Positions 1-7,987 of a stretch of 64,000 bases of DNA are shown in pieces. Made by a program: the position numbers and the translations under genes. Source of the DNA: Segatella copri (GTDB taxonomy: Bacteria; Bacteroidota; Bacteroidia; Bacteroidales; Bacteroidaceae). Within the stretch, counting starts at the first letter, position 1. The number at the start of each line of letters is the position of its first letter. The notes under the pieces were generated by a model. The model made no database searches. It had not been told where the DNA came from and saw only the letters and a program-made list of their open reading frames with translations. The stretch is from the NCBI RefSeq assembly GCF_002224675.1, contig NZ_NMPZ01000010.1, positions 62,001-126,000 on the forward strand, in the 5' to 3' direction.

Positions 1-2
1 GT

Positions 3-1475
3 AATCATACCGACGTAATCAACGTGGGCGCAACAACTGTTGGTAAAGATAACGGTGTAGATACAAGCTGGATTCAGTTTGCAATCAAATGCAGCAGAGA
101 CGAATCTAGCAGTAAATACAGCATAGATAAAACGAGCAGAGGTACTGCATGCAGTTATCCTGGCACGGAATATTCTAGTGATCTCTACACTGTAGAGGAA
201 TTCTTGAAATATCTCTATGATAATGCAGAATCAAGTATCTGGACAAAAAGTGACAGTAAAGGAAAGTATATCGATGCAACATGCTTTATCAGTGAGAACT
301 ATTACAAGAATCTCACATGGAATCAATATGTGAATGATGTTGATAAGCGTGCCTTCTATGTTGCTAATGAGGTTAAAACCAGTAATGATGGCAGAAGCGT
401 TTACGCTCAGACTCAATATGGTTTGACCCAGTATAACATTCAGACCTTCTATGACAGAAGCAAAGCTGGAAGCATCACTGCCTATGGTTGTGAGACTATT
501 AATGATGAGGAAGGTAAAGATTTTTCTGTCAATGGTGGTGGAAGCAAGTATAATTCTTCAGGTACCGATACATGGAATGGACGTAGCAATATGGTTGCGG
601 ACATAAATAAGAGTACAGACACCTGGAAAACTCTTAAAGACAACAGTTCTCTGATCAAAGCGTGTATGTCTAGAAACCGAGACCTGAATGGAGATGGCAA
701 AATCAGTGATGATGAAATTCGCTGGTATGCCCCTACTATTTCTCAGTATATTGGTATCTGGATTGGTGAGGAGATTATGAGCGGTGAGTCTAAACTCTTC
801 AATAAAGCCACATCTACACTCAGCACTAGCAATGATCCTGGATGTCGTATGTTGTATTATAGTTCAACATACAATGAGAACACTTACTTCTCTGAAGAAG
901 GTTTGGCAACCAATCATAACAATTCTGCCTATCCTCCAAAATTGGTACGCTGCCTTCGCAATTTGAAATCAAACGATGTGGGATATAACAAAACTCCAGA
1001 CAAGTACTACACGTACGAAAGTTCTGTGGTAACACTGAACAATGTTGATGAAAAAGCATTGAACACATCAGGAGAACAAGGTGAATTGAATGCGCACACA
1101 GAACGTTCTGCACTCAATAAACCTGCCAAAAAGTTCAAGATTTCAAAAGAGAAATATTATGGTGAAAGATCTAAAGACTGGCGGGGCAACTGGTATTGGA
1201 CAGGAGTTACGCCAACTCAGGAGCATGTAGTAGATGGTACATTTAAATGTTACAACAACTATGAGGAAGGTGACAAAAAATGGAGAGTTCCAAACCAAAG
1301 AGAATTATCAGTAATGTTTCTTGTTGATAAAGACAAGATTACAAACACCTACTGTAGAACTATTTTCTCCAATACAAGCTTCAGAAAGTCTTGGACATAT
1401 AATGGGAATTTTTCAATGGATGTTAGCAAGTGGAATGCTACCGGCTCTGTCCGCTGTATAAAGGCACAAAAATAG
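3..1475 (+). CDS. Surface or fimbrial-type protein, 5' end outside window (DUF4906-like)
   Basis: The frame is open from the window edge, so the start codon and any signal peptide lie upstream; the GTG at 24 is only the first start-like codon. About 490 residues are visible. They are rich in Ser, Thr, Asn and Tyr, as in secreted Bacteroidales proteins. Near residue 225 is an acidic loop, DLNGDGKISDDE, resembling an EF-hand/dockerin calcium loop. The C-terminus has a WRVPNQREL motif and ends in VRCIKAQK, a pattern I associate with DUF4906 and fimbrillin-related Bacteroidales surface proteins. The family call is tentative. A rho-independent terminator follows within about 40 bases. Confidence 0.55.
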   Translation, partial: NHTDVINVGATTVGKDNGVDTSWIQFAIKCSRDESSSKYSIDKTSRGTACSYPGTEYSSDLYTVEEFLKYLYDNAESSIWTKSDSKGKYIDATCFISENYYKNLTWNQYVNDVDKRAFYVANEVKTSNDGRSVYAQTQYGLTQYNIQTFYDRSKAGSITAYGCETINDEEGKDFSVNGGGSKYNSSGTDTWNGRSNMVADINKSTDTWKTLKDNSSLIKACMSRNRDLNGDGKISDDEIRWYAPTISQYIGIWIGEEIMSGESKLFNKATSTLSTSNDPGCRMLYYSSTYNENTYFSEEGLATNHNNSAYPPKLVRCLRNLKSNDVGYNKTPDKYYTYESSVVTLNNVDEKALNTSGEQGELNAHTERSALNKPAKKFKISKEKYYGERSKDWRGNWYWTGVTPTQEHVVDGTFKCYNNYEEGDKKWRVPNQRELSVMFLVDKDKITNTYCRTIFSNTSFRKSWTYNGNFSMDVSKWNATGSVRCIKAQK

Positions 1476-1515
1476 TTAGCAAAATACAAAAGTTAAGAAT
1501 CATATATCAGTAAGA

Positions 1516-1556
1516 GAGGAGGGAAGGAAGTTGGGAATACTTCCTCCCCCCTTGTT
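1516..1556 (+). terminator. Rho-independent terminator of the surface-protein gene
   Basis: A GGGAAGGAAGT arm and an ACTTCCTCCC arm flank a short loop and lead into CCTTGTTTTAG. One unpaired A interrupts an otherwise strong stem. Confidence 0.7.
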
Positions 1557-1713
1557 TTAGTTATTATAAGACATTATTATCATTTACTATTATACAAAAA
1601 TTGCGAAGACTAGACTAGACTGGTCGTTGGAATTTTAGTTGCCGAGGTGACTCACCTTCTAAGATTCCACGACTTTTTTGTGCCCTGAAAGAACACCTCA
1701 TTCAAGGCATACA

Positions 1714-1843
1714 CGCCCTGAAAGGGCAGAAGCTTTGTAATCATCTGGTTCTTTGAAGCTTTTGCCCTTACAGGGCGACAGGTTTGCAAACATATCTACC
1801 CAGGGCGATGCCCTGGGCTAGGAGCTTCTGCCCTTTCAGGGCG
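1714..1843. repeat. Palindromic repeat cluster (CGCCCTGAAAGGGC family), mixed orientation
   Basis: This cluster occupies the gene-free stretch 1557-1934. It has one forward CGCCCTGAAAGGGC unit (1714-1727), two inverted or diverged units (1764-1777 and 1830-1843) and one CCCAGGG/CCCTGGG hairpin (1799-1817). The flanking AAGCTT-like bases match those in the array at 15.25-15.43 kb, so this is the same interspersed family. A weaker related fragment starts near 1681. I see no coding potential. Confidence 0.85.
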
Positions 1844-1934
1844 TATTGGTTGTAATAACTTTCAAACAAAAAAACTCCCTATAAGTTCAGGCATCTATCG
1901 CCTGGCTTATGGGGAGAACTTGTATCTGATAATT

Positions 1935-2885
1935 TTATGATTTCAATTGATGCAATTGCTCATGGGTTAAGCCCGTCAGTTCCATGATAGAGTCATCATC
2001 CATACCCTTTAATAGCATTTTCTTCGCTATATCAAGACTTTTGTGATAACTACCTCTTGCTTCACCTTTGGCAAAACCTTTAGCTTCACCTTTGGCAAAG
2101 CCCTTAGCTTCACCTTTGGCAAAACCCTTGGCTTCACCTTTGGCAACACCTTCATCAATACCATTCATGTAATAGCTCATTAAGACACCATAGTAATCAT
2201 CGGCAGCCTTTAAGCTTTCATCATATTTCTCTTGCTCTTCCTGACTCAGACAGCGGGAATCTGCCAGTTCAGCAAGACGCTTGAAAATCTTCTTCTGTGC
2301 CGTAAACGGCATTCTCTCTAATGCTTCCATATGCTTTAATACATAAATCCATTTGTCAAAATCACTTTCACATTCTTCAGCCTTCTTGTCAAAGAAAGGA
2401 AGAGACAAGTAGATGAAGTGAAGATTGTCGGAAAAGACATCTTGACTTCCTTTTTCATACAAGGCTACATCGGTTCTGAATTTCGACACTGCATTGTCCT
2501 TTGGCATGAAATTCATGAGGCAGACGACATAGACGGGCATTAACTGATAGAGAGCAGGTTTCTGCTCGATTGTCTTTTTTCGCTGCCCGACAATAGCCTT
2601 GCTGGCATAATAGATGGAGCGATTGACAAAAAACGGCACCCATCTGTTCTGCATCTCGACAATGAAATGATTTCCATCATCGGTTTCACAATAAATATCA
2701 AAGATGCAGCCACGCAAATCTTTTGAATCTGCCAGTTGCTCTTTATCCTTGAAGGTGACATCCCTGATATGCATTTCGTCAACCAACAGGTCGTTCAAGA
2801 AACTAATCAGCAAATCCTTGCTGAATTCTTGTCCGAAGAGGCGTTTGAATCCCCAATCGGTGAAGGGGTTAATATATTTACCCAT
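1935..2885 (-). CDS. Rpn-family recombination-promoting nuclease / PD-(D/E)XK family transposase-like protein
   Basis: The N-terminus (GKYINPFTDWGFKRLFGQE) and the nuclease core, with IFDIYC followed by FIVEMQNR, are typical of the PDDEXK_2 (Rpn/YhgA-like) family. These are DNA endonucleases linked to RecA-independent recombination and often annotated as transposases. Near the C-terminus is an in-frame 24-bp repeat encoding tandem KGEAKGFA octapeptides, a flexible charged linker, followed by a short helical tail. The frame is open up to 2948, but a promoter at 2918-2948 would start transcription below that point, so the ATG at 2885 is chosen (316 residues). It borders the 3.0-5.3 kb repeat island. 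Confidence 0.85.
   Translation of the reverse strand: MGKYINPFTDWGFKRLFGQEFSKDLLISFLNDLLVDEMHIRDVTFKDKEQLADSKDLRGCIFDIYCETDDGNHFIVEMQNRWVPFFVNRSIYYASKAIVGQRKKTIEQKPALYQLMPVYVVCLMNFMPKDNAVSKFRTDVALYEKGSQDVFSDNLHFIYLSLPFFDKKAEECESDFDKWIYVLKHMEALERMPFTAQKKIFKRLAELADSRCLSQEEQEKYDESLKAADDYYGVLMSYYMNGIDEGVAKGEAKGFAKGEAKGFAKGEAKGFAKGEARGSYHKSLDIAKKMLLKGMDDDSIMELTGLTHEQLHQLKS
2060..2155 (-). repeat. In-frame 24-bp tandem repeats inside the Rpn-type gene
   Basis: About three and a half copies of a 24-bp unit encode (KGEAKGFA)n. The unit length is a multiple of three, so copy-number change alters linker length and not the reading frame. Confidence 0.85.
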
Positions 2886-2917
2886 GGCAAAATATTGAGA
2901 TAATTGATATCTGATGG

Positions 2918-2948
2918 CAAATTTACGATTTTTCTCTGAAAACTCCAA
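2918..2948 (-). promoter_or_regulatory. Bacteroidetes-type promoter of the Rpn gene
   Basis: On the minus strand TAAATTTG (2925-2918) fits the -7 consensus TAnnTTTG, and a TTG lies 20 bases upstream. The predicted start lies just above the ATG at 2885. Confidence 0.65.
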
Positions 2949-3039
2949 GAAAAAAATGCAAAAATTTGAAAAACCATCTAATTTACCTCTATTGGATAAT
3001 AAAACTATTCCGCCTCACCGGATATGTCGTTCATCCCCC

Positions 3040-3132
3040 CGCCAGGCGTCCCACACCCTCGCCAGGCATCCAACACACACCGCTAGGCATCCCACCCCCT
3101 CGCTAGGCGTCCCATACACCGCCAGGCGTCCC
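3040..3132. repeat. Five tandem copies of a ~20-bp unit
   Basis: GC(C/T)AGGC(G/A)TCC recurs at 3041, 3061, 3082, 3102 and 3121 (spacings 20, 21, 20, 19). It is C-rich on the plus strand and unlike the AT-rich surroundings. I see no gene. Confidence 0.85.
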
Positions 3133-3335
3133 GACGGATTTGAAATCCGTCGTAAAAAAAGGTTCGACCTATCAAACCAGGGGATTTGTAATCCCCCTAA
3201 TCCATAACATATTACAATCTCCCTGCTGCGGATTGCAAATCCGCAGAACATAAATAGGTTAGGTCATTTTTTAACGACGGATTACAAATCCGTCGGAACG
3301 CCTGACGGAGGTTAGGGAGATTGCAAATCCGTCGA
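3131..3335. repeat. Cluster of GGATT-type hairpins (REP/REPIN-like)
   Basis: Four hairpins share a GGATT..AATCC core but have different, self-complementary outer stems: GACGGATTTGAAATCCGTC (3133), GGGGATTTGTAATCCCC (3180), CTGCGGATT..AATCCGCAG (3226) and GACGGATTACAAATCCGTC (3277). A half copy lies near 3321. Changes on one arm are matched on the other. The two-hairpin unit 3131-3200 is repeated at 4175-4250. Confidence 0.85.
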
Positions 3336-3369
3336 AACGTCTGACGGAGGATAGGGAGGTTATCTAAAA

Positions 3370-3465
3370 AATATCGCCCACCAGCTGATATCCACTTGCA
3401 CAACAGGTGTTGGGCGAGCGCATATCAGCTGTTATGCAAGCGCACAACAGGTGTTGGGCGGCTGA
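3370..3465. repeat. 19-bp direct repeat interleaved with a 10-bp inverted repeat
   Basis: GCACAACAGGTGTTGGGCG occurs at 3398-3416 and 3442-3460. CAGCTGATAT (3382-3391) is inverted at 3422-3431. The block can fold into alternative hairpins. No gene overlaps it. Confidence 0.8.
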
Positions 3466-3557
3466 AGATATAGGCTTCCCCGGCTTATAATATTAATTCT
3501 TCTGGCAACAAGTAAAGGTTACTCCGAAGACTTTTTACGTAAAACCGATGCAACAAA

Positions 3558-3665
3558 GATAGCACTTACAAGGCACGATGATAGCACTTACAAGCAACAG
3601 CGATAGTACTTACAAACTGCAAAGACGTCACTGAGTGGTCGCTATGATAGTACTGACGATGCGTA
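3558..3665. repeat. 22-bp tandem repeats (GATAGCACTTACAA)
   Basis: GATAG(C/T)ACTTACAA starts at 3558, 3580 and 3602, an exact 22-bp period, and a fourth degenerate copy (GATAGTACTGAC) starts near 3647. The rest of 3466-3790 shows no gene. Confidence 0.8.
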
Positions 3666-3795
3666 AAGCGGCTTGTAGCGCTTATTGCCTCACTATGGCA
3701 CAACATTGCCCCTTACCAGGGCAATAATCTGCCATTGCCAGGCACAAAACGATACGTCGGGAGCTTTTTTTATAAAAGCACCACTCTGCTTTTTA

Positions 3796-4162
3796 CTCTT
3801 CACTCTTCACCAAATCGGCTGAAACCCCGATAAACACTGGGGTTGCGAGAGGTGAAGAGTGACGCACCACTCTTCACCTCTCTTCACTACTCTTCACCTG
3901 GATATTTTATTCATCGGATTACGCTGAGTTAACAGAGCATTCTTGTTCCACGGATTACGCACAGATTTTAAACGGAAGATCGACCTGTTCGGTTTTTGAA
4001 GAAGGTCACGCAGATTTGGCTTTCCCTTCGGCCGCCGATTTTCAATTCACAGATTTTCCGGGTGAAGAGTGGTGAAGAGTGGCGCGCAACTCTTCACCCG
4101 TGCAAATTCCTTAGCTACAGATATTTACATCCTTTCGGTGAAGGGTGAAGAGTGTTTTTGAA
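3796..4162. repeat. ACTCTTCAC/GTGAAGAGT short-repeat region, including the first 103-bp copy
   Basis: ACTCTTC or its complement occurs many times in both orientations, so local hairpins can form. Positions 4060-4162 form a 103-bp block repeated, with few differences and identical length, at 5181-5283. No coding potential. Confidence 0.8.
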
Positions 4163-4174
4163 AGTGGCTTGCTG

Positions 4175-4250
4175 TTCCGACGGATTTGCAATCCGTCGTA
4201 TAAAAAGGTTCGACCTATCAAACCTGGGGATTTGCAATCCCCCCTATCGG
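4175..4250. repeat. Second copy of the two-hairpin GGATT unit
   Basis: It repeats the unit at 3131-3200: a GACGGATT..AATCCGTC hairpin, the spacer AAAAAGGTTCGACCTATCAAACC, written here as AAAAAGGTTCG then ACCTATCAAACC, and a GGGGATTTGCAATCCCC hairpin. Both copies are in the same orientation about 1.05 kb apart. Confidence 0.85.
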
Positions 4251-4285
4251 AAACGATTTACATCTTTTTATTTACTCGATTGCGT

Positions 4286-4852
4286 TTAACCCTGTTCAAG
4301 TATTTTCTTGTCTGTCAAGAAATCTAAGAGTCCAACAGTCAATACTCCAAGTTCGTCCTCCTTGCGATGGATGTCATCACCAACAATAACAATCTTACGG
4401 AAGTGGTCATTGATTGACAATAACGGGCGTCGCTCTTGTTGTTCCTTCTCTGGCGTCGGCATGTGGAAAGCCGACTGGATATACACTCTGTATGGAGGAC
4501 GGTTTACCACAAAATCAACCTCCAACTGCTTTCTGATAAACTTGCCGTTCTCATCCTTACCACCAAGTTCAACCAATCCTACGTCCACATTATATCCACG
4601 ACTACGAAGCTCATTATAGATAATATTTTCCATAATGTGCGTTTCCTCTTGTTGCCGATAGTTGAGAATGGCTGCACGAATGCCTATGTCTGCAAAATAG
4701 TATTTCGTCTCAGTACCGATATATTTTCTGCCTTTCACATCATAACGTAAGGCCTCTTCTATCAAGAAAGAGTCTTTCAGATAGTCAATATATTGTTTTA
4801 TGGTGTCTCTTTTTATGGTTATCCCTTGTGCAGATTGAAAGGTATTGGCTAT
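4286..4852 (-). pseudogene. 3' remnant of a DUF4143-type AAA ATPase gene
   Basis: Reading upstream from the TAA at 4286 the frame is open for 188 codons until a TAA at 4853-4855. The product matches only the C-terminal half of the Bacteroidales ATP-binding proteins with a DUF4143 domain: TIKQYIDYLKDSFLIEEA, RYDVKGRKYIGTETKYYFAD, IMENIIYNELRSRGYNVDVG. The N-terminal ATPase domain with Walker A and B motifs is absent, and the sequence above the stop does not encode it in any frame I could follow. The only start codon near the 5' end of the family similarity is an internal TTG at 4765. A promoter-like sequence persists at 5017-5047. Confidence 0.8.
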
Positions 4853-5016
4853 TTAGAGTACTATTTTTGATATTGGTATCACATTTTACACCGCAAATAA
4901 AGCTATCGTATGTCAATGAATTTATATCTACTATCATAACTTATCGGATTTTAAATTTTATGGTGGTGAGTAAATCATTCCACCTCTATTATTATAATTT
5001 TCCTTTATTTGCTGTG

Positions 5017-5047
5017 CAAAAGTAAGATTTTTCTGTGGATAAACAAA
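5017..5047 (-). promoter_or_regulatory. Orphan promoter upstream of the decayed ATPase gene
   Basis: TACTTTTG (5024-5017) is preceded at 19 bases by TTTG on the minus strand. It points at the pseudogene. The stretch 4858-5016 between them holds stops in the ATPase frame and no recognisable gene; the rest of 5048-5180 is AT-rich and featureless. Confidence 0.55.
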
Positions 5048-5180
5048 AATAAATTGCATTTTTCTGATGCATGATACTATATTTTCTCTTATTAAGTATC
5101 AAATTACATCTTTTTAATTGCCAAAAATGGAGCTTCGCTTACGGAATTTCAAACATTGCCCGATCTTACGGGTGAAGGGT

Positions 5181-5283
5181 GGGTGAAGAGTGGTGAAGAG
5201 TCGAGCGCAACTCTTCACCCGTGCAAATTCCTTAGCTACAGATATTTATGCCATTTCTGTGAAGAGTGAAGAGTGTTTTTGAA
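5181..5283. repeat. Second copy of the 103-bp ACTCTTCAC-containing repeat
   Basis: It has the same length and order as 4060-4162: tandem GTGAAGAGT, an ACTCTTCACCC inverted arm, the shared GTGCAAATTCCTTAGCTACA segment, then GTGAAGAGTG and a T run. It ends 30 bases before the promoter of the next gene. Confidence 0.85.
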
Positions 5284-5313
5284 GCTGTACGGTCAAAGTT
5301 TTTCGGGAAAAGT

Positions 5314-5345
5314 TTTGGAGATTAGGAGATAAAGTATTATCTTTG
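5314..5345 (+). promoter_or_regulatory. Bacteroidetes-type promoter of the AAA/PDDEXK gene
   Basis: TTTG (5314-5317), 20 bases, then TATCTTTG (5338-5345). This is an exact match to the consensus, about 35 bases above the ATG. Confidence 0.8.
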
Positions 5346-5380
5346 CCATCAGATTCAAAAACGAATAATCAAACTGAGTT

Positions 5381-7138
5381 ATGATAGTAAGACCAAAGCG
5401 CATTTATCGCAAGCGCATACCATACGGCATGCAGAATTTTGAGGATGTCATCAAAGAGGATTGTTACTATGTGGACAAGACTCCTTTCATCGAGCAGATA
5501 GAAGAATCCAACAAGTATTTCTTCTTCATTCGCCCTCGCCGTTTCGGCAAGACACTTACCCTCTCCATGCTTGAGAATTACTATGACATCAACAAGAAAG
5601 ACAAGTTTGAGGAAATCTTTGGCAAGCTTTACATCGGGCAGAATCCTACACCAGAGCATAGTACATATCTCATTATCCACCTCAATTTCGCCGAGGTGGC
5701 AGCAGGATTGGATGATTATAAGGATGGACTGGACAACCATTGTCGCCTTGTATTCAATTTCTTTTGTGACATCTATGCACATATTCTTCCTGCTGGTACC
5801 AAGGAAGGATTGCAACAGGAGCCTGATGCGGTATCCAAGTTGAGGTTTCTTTGCCAGAAATGCCAGGAGGTAGGAAAGAAGATTTATCTCTTCATCGATG
5901 AGTACGACAACTTCACCAACATGATTCTCGCCCATGAGGAGCATCTCGTGAGGTATCGCAACCAGACCCACGGAGAGGGATACTTGCGCCAGTTCTTCAA
6001 CACCATCAAGGGTGCGGCTGGCAATACCCTGGGCAGAGTGTTCGTCACGGGAGTAAGCCCTGTGACCATGGATGACCTGACCAGCGGATTCAACATCGGA
6101 ACCAACTACTCCCTAAGCCCAAAATTCAATGAGATGACGGGCTTCACGGAAGAAGAAGTCAGAGAGATGCTGGATTATTACAGCAGCGTCCTGCCGTTCA
6201 ATCACACCACCGATGAGCTGATCAAGGTGATGAAGCCATGGTACGACAACTATTGCTTTGCCGTCAAGAGCTATGGCAAGACCACGATGTACAACTCCGT
6301 GATGGTGCTCAATTTCATTAGCAACTATATCGATAATGAGTACGACATCCCCGACTCCATGGTGGAGACCAACATCCGTATCGACTATGACAAGATGCGA
6401 ATGCTCATCCGCCACGACAAGGAGTTCGCCCATGACGCCAGCATCATCCAGCAGTTGGTGACCCAGGGATTCGTGATAGGCGCGCTCAACGAGAACTTCC
6501 CTGCCGAGCGAATCAACGATCCGGACAACTTCCTCAGCCTGCTGTTCTACTTCGGCATGGTGACGATAGACGGAACATACAAGGGTGAGACCAAGTTCAT
6601 CATCCCGAATGAGGTGGTGCGTGACCAGATGTACACCTACCTGCTCGACACCTACAAGGAGAATGACTTGGTATATGATAGATATAGCAAGGGTAAACTG
6701 GAGAGCAAACTGGCATACGATGGACAATTCAAGCCATACTTTGAGTATATCGCCGACTGCCTGAAGAAGTACTCCTCACAGCGAGACAAGCAGAAGGGAG
6801 AGGCTTTCGTGCATGGCTTCACCTTGGCGATGACGAGCCAGAACAAGTTCTATCGCCCTATCTCTGAGCTGGACAATGACGGCGGCTATGCCGACATCTT
6901 CCTCTCTCCACTCTGTGACATCTACAAGGACATGGTGGATTCATACATCATTGAGCTGAAATATTGCAAGAGCCAAACCACCGATGAGCAAGTGAAAAAG
7001 CTCTTCGAGGAGGCTTCAGCTCAAATCTCCCGCTATGCGGAAAGTGATATGGTCAGAGAGGCGGTAAAGACTACAAAGCTCCACAAGCTGGTGGTCATCT
7101 ACCGCGGAGCGGAAATGGTGGCTTGCGAGGAGATATAA
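5381..7138 (+). CDS. AAA-ATPase-like protein with C-terminal PD-(D/E)XK nuclease domain
   Basis: A 585-residue member of the AAA-ATPase_like/PDDEXK_9 (DUF1703) family, often present in many copies in Bacteroidales. The N-terminus (IPYGMQNFEDVIKEDCYYVD) leads to a Walker A-like loop, RPRRFGKT, near residue 52. A Walker B-like FIDEYDN lies near residue 170. The C-terminal 120 residues carry a PD-(D/E)XK core (GGYADI, then YIIELKY, and a later AQISRY). The biological role is unknown; toxin, defence or mobile-element functions have been suggested for related ATPase-nuclease fusions. It is transcribed away from the repeat island from its own promoter. Confidence 0.88.
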   Translation: MIVRPKRIYRKRIPYGMQNFEDVIKEDCYYVDKTPFIEQIEESNKYFFFIRPRRFGKTLTLSMLENYYDINKKDKFEEIFGKLYIGQNPTPEHSTYLIIHLNFAEVAAGLDDYKDGLDNHCRLVFNFFCDIYAHILPAGTKEGLQQEPDAVSKLRFLCQKCQEVGKKIYLFIDEYDNFTNMILAHEEHLVRYRNQTHGEGYLRQFFNTIKGAAGNTLGRVFVTGVSPVTMDDLTSGFNIGTNYSLSPKFNEMTGFTEEEVREMLDYYSSVLPFNHTTDELIKVMKPWYDNYCFAVKSYGKTTMYNSVMVLNFISNYIDNEYDIPDSMVETNIRIDYDKMRMLIRHDKEFAHDASIIQQLVTQGFVIGALNENFPAERINDPDNFLSLLFYFGMVTIDGTYKGETKFIIPNEVVRDQMYTYLLDTYKENDLVYDRYSKGKLESKLAYDGQFKPYFEYIADCLKKYSSQRDKQKGEAFVHGFTLAMTSQNKFYRPISELDNDGGYADIFLSPLCDIYKDMVDSYIIELKYCKSQTTDEQVKKLFEEASAQISRYAESDMVREAVKTTKLHKLVVIYRGAEMVACEEI

Positions 7139-7183
7139 TTACCGGAGAAGAATAACAGATTCAACAAATAATAAAATGATAAA

Positions 7184-7987
7184 ATGATGAAAGCAAGACA
7201 TATCTCTTATCTTATCGCATGCATGCTTATGTTATGCTGCCTGAATACTCAGGCGCAGAATGCATTCCCCTACCCTGCGCTGCCTGATACGCTGCGCAGC
7301 GTAGAACAGCGCGCTACCTACCTCAGCGAGCACTACTGGGACAACTATCAGTTTGCTGATACTACCCAACTGAAAAACGAGGAGATTACAGAACAGGGAT
7401 TCGTCAACTTCATCGATATCCTCGCCCGTTTCAACGACGAGATCGCCCAGAAAGGCATCAGCGCCTTCACTGCCAAGGCTTACGCACAGAAGCCTGCCAA
7501 GGAGAAATTCGAGAGCCTGATAGAGCATTATTTCGACGACCCACAGTCGCCGATGAGAAACGACAGGGTATATAGCTTCTTCCTGGCGGAAATGAAGAAG
7601 TCGCCTTACTTCGATGAAGCGGAAAAGGAACGCATCGACTTCAAGTGGAAGGCGGCACGGAAAAACCTGCCAGGCACCAAGGCTACCAACCTCTCCTTCA
7701 AGCTGGAAGATGGAAAAATGCATCAGTTGACTGACTATCAGAATGAAAAGGTGATACTCTACTTCCATGATCCGGAATGCGAGAATTGCCACAAGGTAAC
7801 GGCGTGGCTGAAAAAACAGACCATTCCTGCTGAATACAGAATGCTCAGAATCATTGCAGATGATCAGATTAGTGCTACTTACAGCATCAAGGCGATGCCT
7901 ACGATTTACTTATTAGATAAAGGCAACATCGTGGTTTTAAAGGACTGTACGCCGGAACTGCTCATCAGCGTAATCAATAACAATTAA
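7184..7987 (+). CDS. DUF5106 domain protein with thioredoxin-like C-terminus, exported
   Basis: 267 residues. A hydrophobic signal peptide (residues 1-24, ending near TQAQ) implies export to the periplasm or envelope. The middle is an alpha-helical DUF5106-type region. The C-terminal ~110 residues form a thioredoxin-like fold with an ECENC redox motif preceded by YFHDP and a cis-proline segment, KAMPTIYLLD. Related proteins are thought to act in periplasmic thiol-disulfide exchange; the substrate is unknown. It begins 45 bases after the ATPase/nuclease gene and may be read from the same transcript. Two adjacent ATGs exist at 7184 and 7187. Confidence 0.8.
   Translation: MMKARHISYLIACMLMLCCLNTQAQNAFPYPALPDTLRSVEQRATYLSEHYWDNYQFADTTQLKNEEITEQGFVNFIDILARFNDEIAQKGISAFTAKAYAQKPAKEKFESLIEHYFDDPQSPMRNDRVYSFFLAEMKKSPYFDEAEKERIDFKWKAARKNLPGTKATNLSFKLEDGKMHQLTDYQNEKVILYFHDPECENCHKVTAWLKKQTIPAEYRMLRIIADDQISATYSIKAMPTIYLLDKGNIVVLKDCTPELLISVINNN

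Noticed and set aside
3558-3665. A CRISPR array
   Set aside because: The units are 22 bp with 14-base cores and 8-base gaps; no spacer-sized intervals and no cas genes.
4765-4990. A 50-codon frame starting downstream of the promoter at 5017 (minus strand)
   Set aside because: It is short, AT-rich, has no similarity to the ATPase family and ends where the real family frame runs in another phase.
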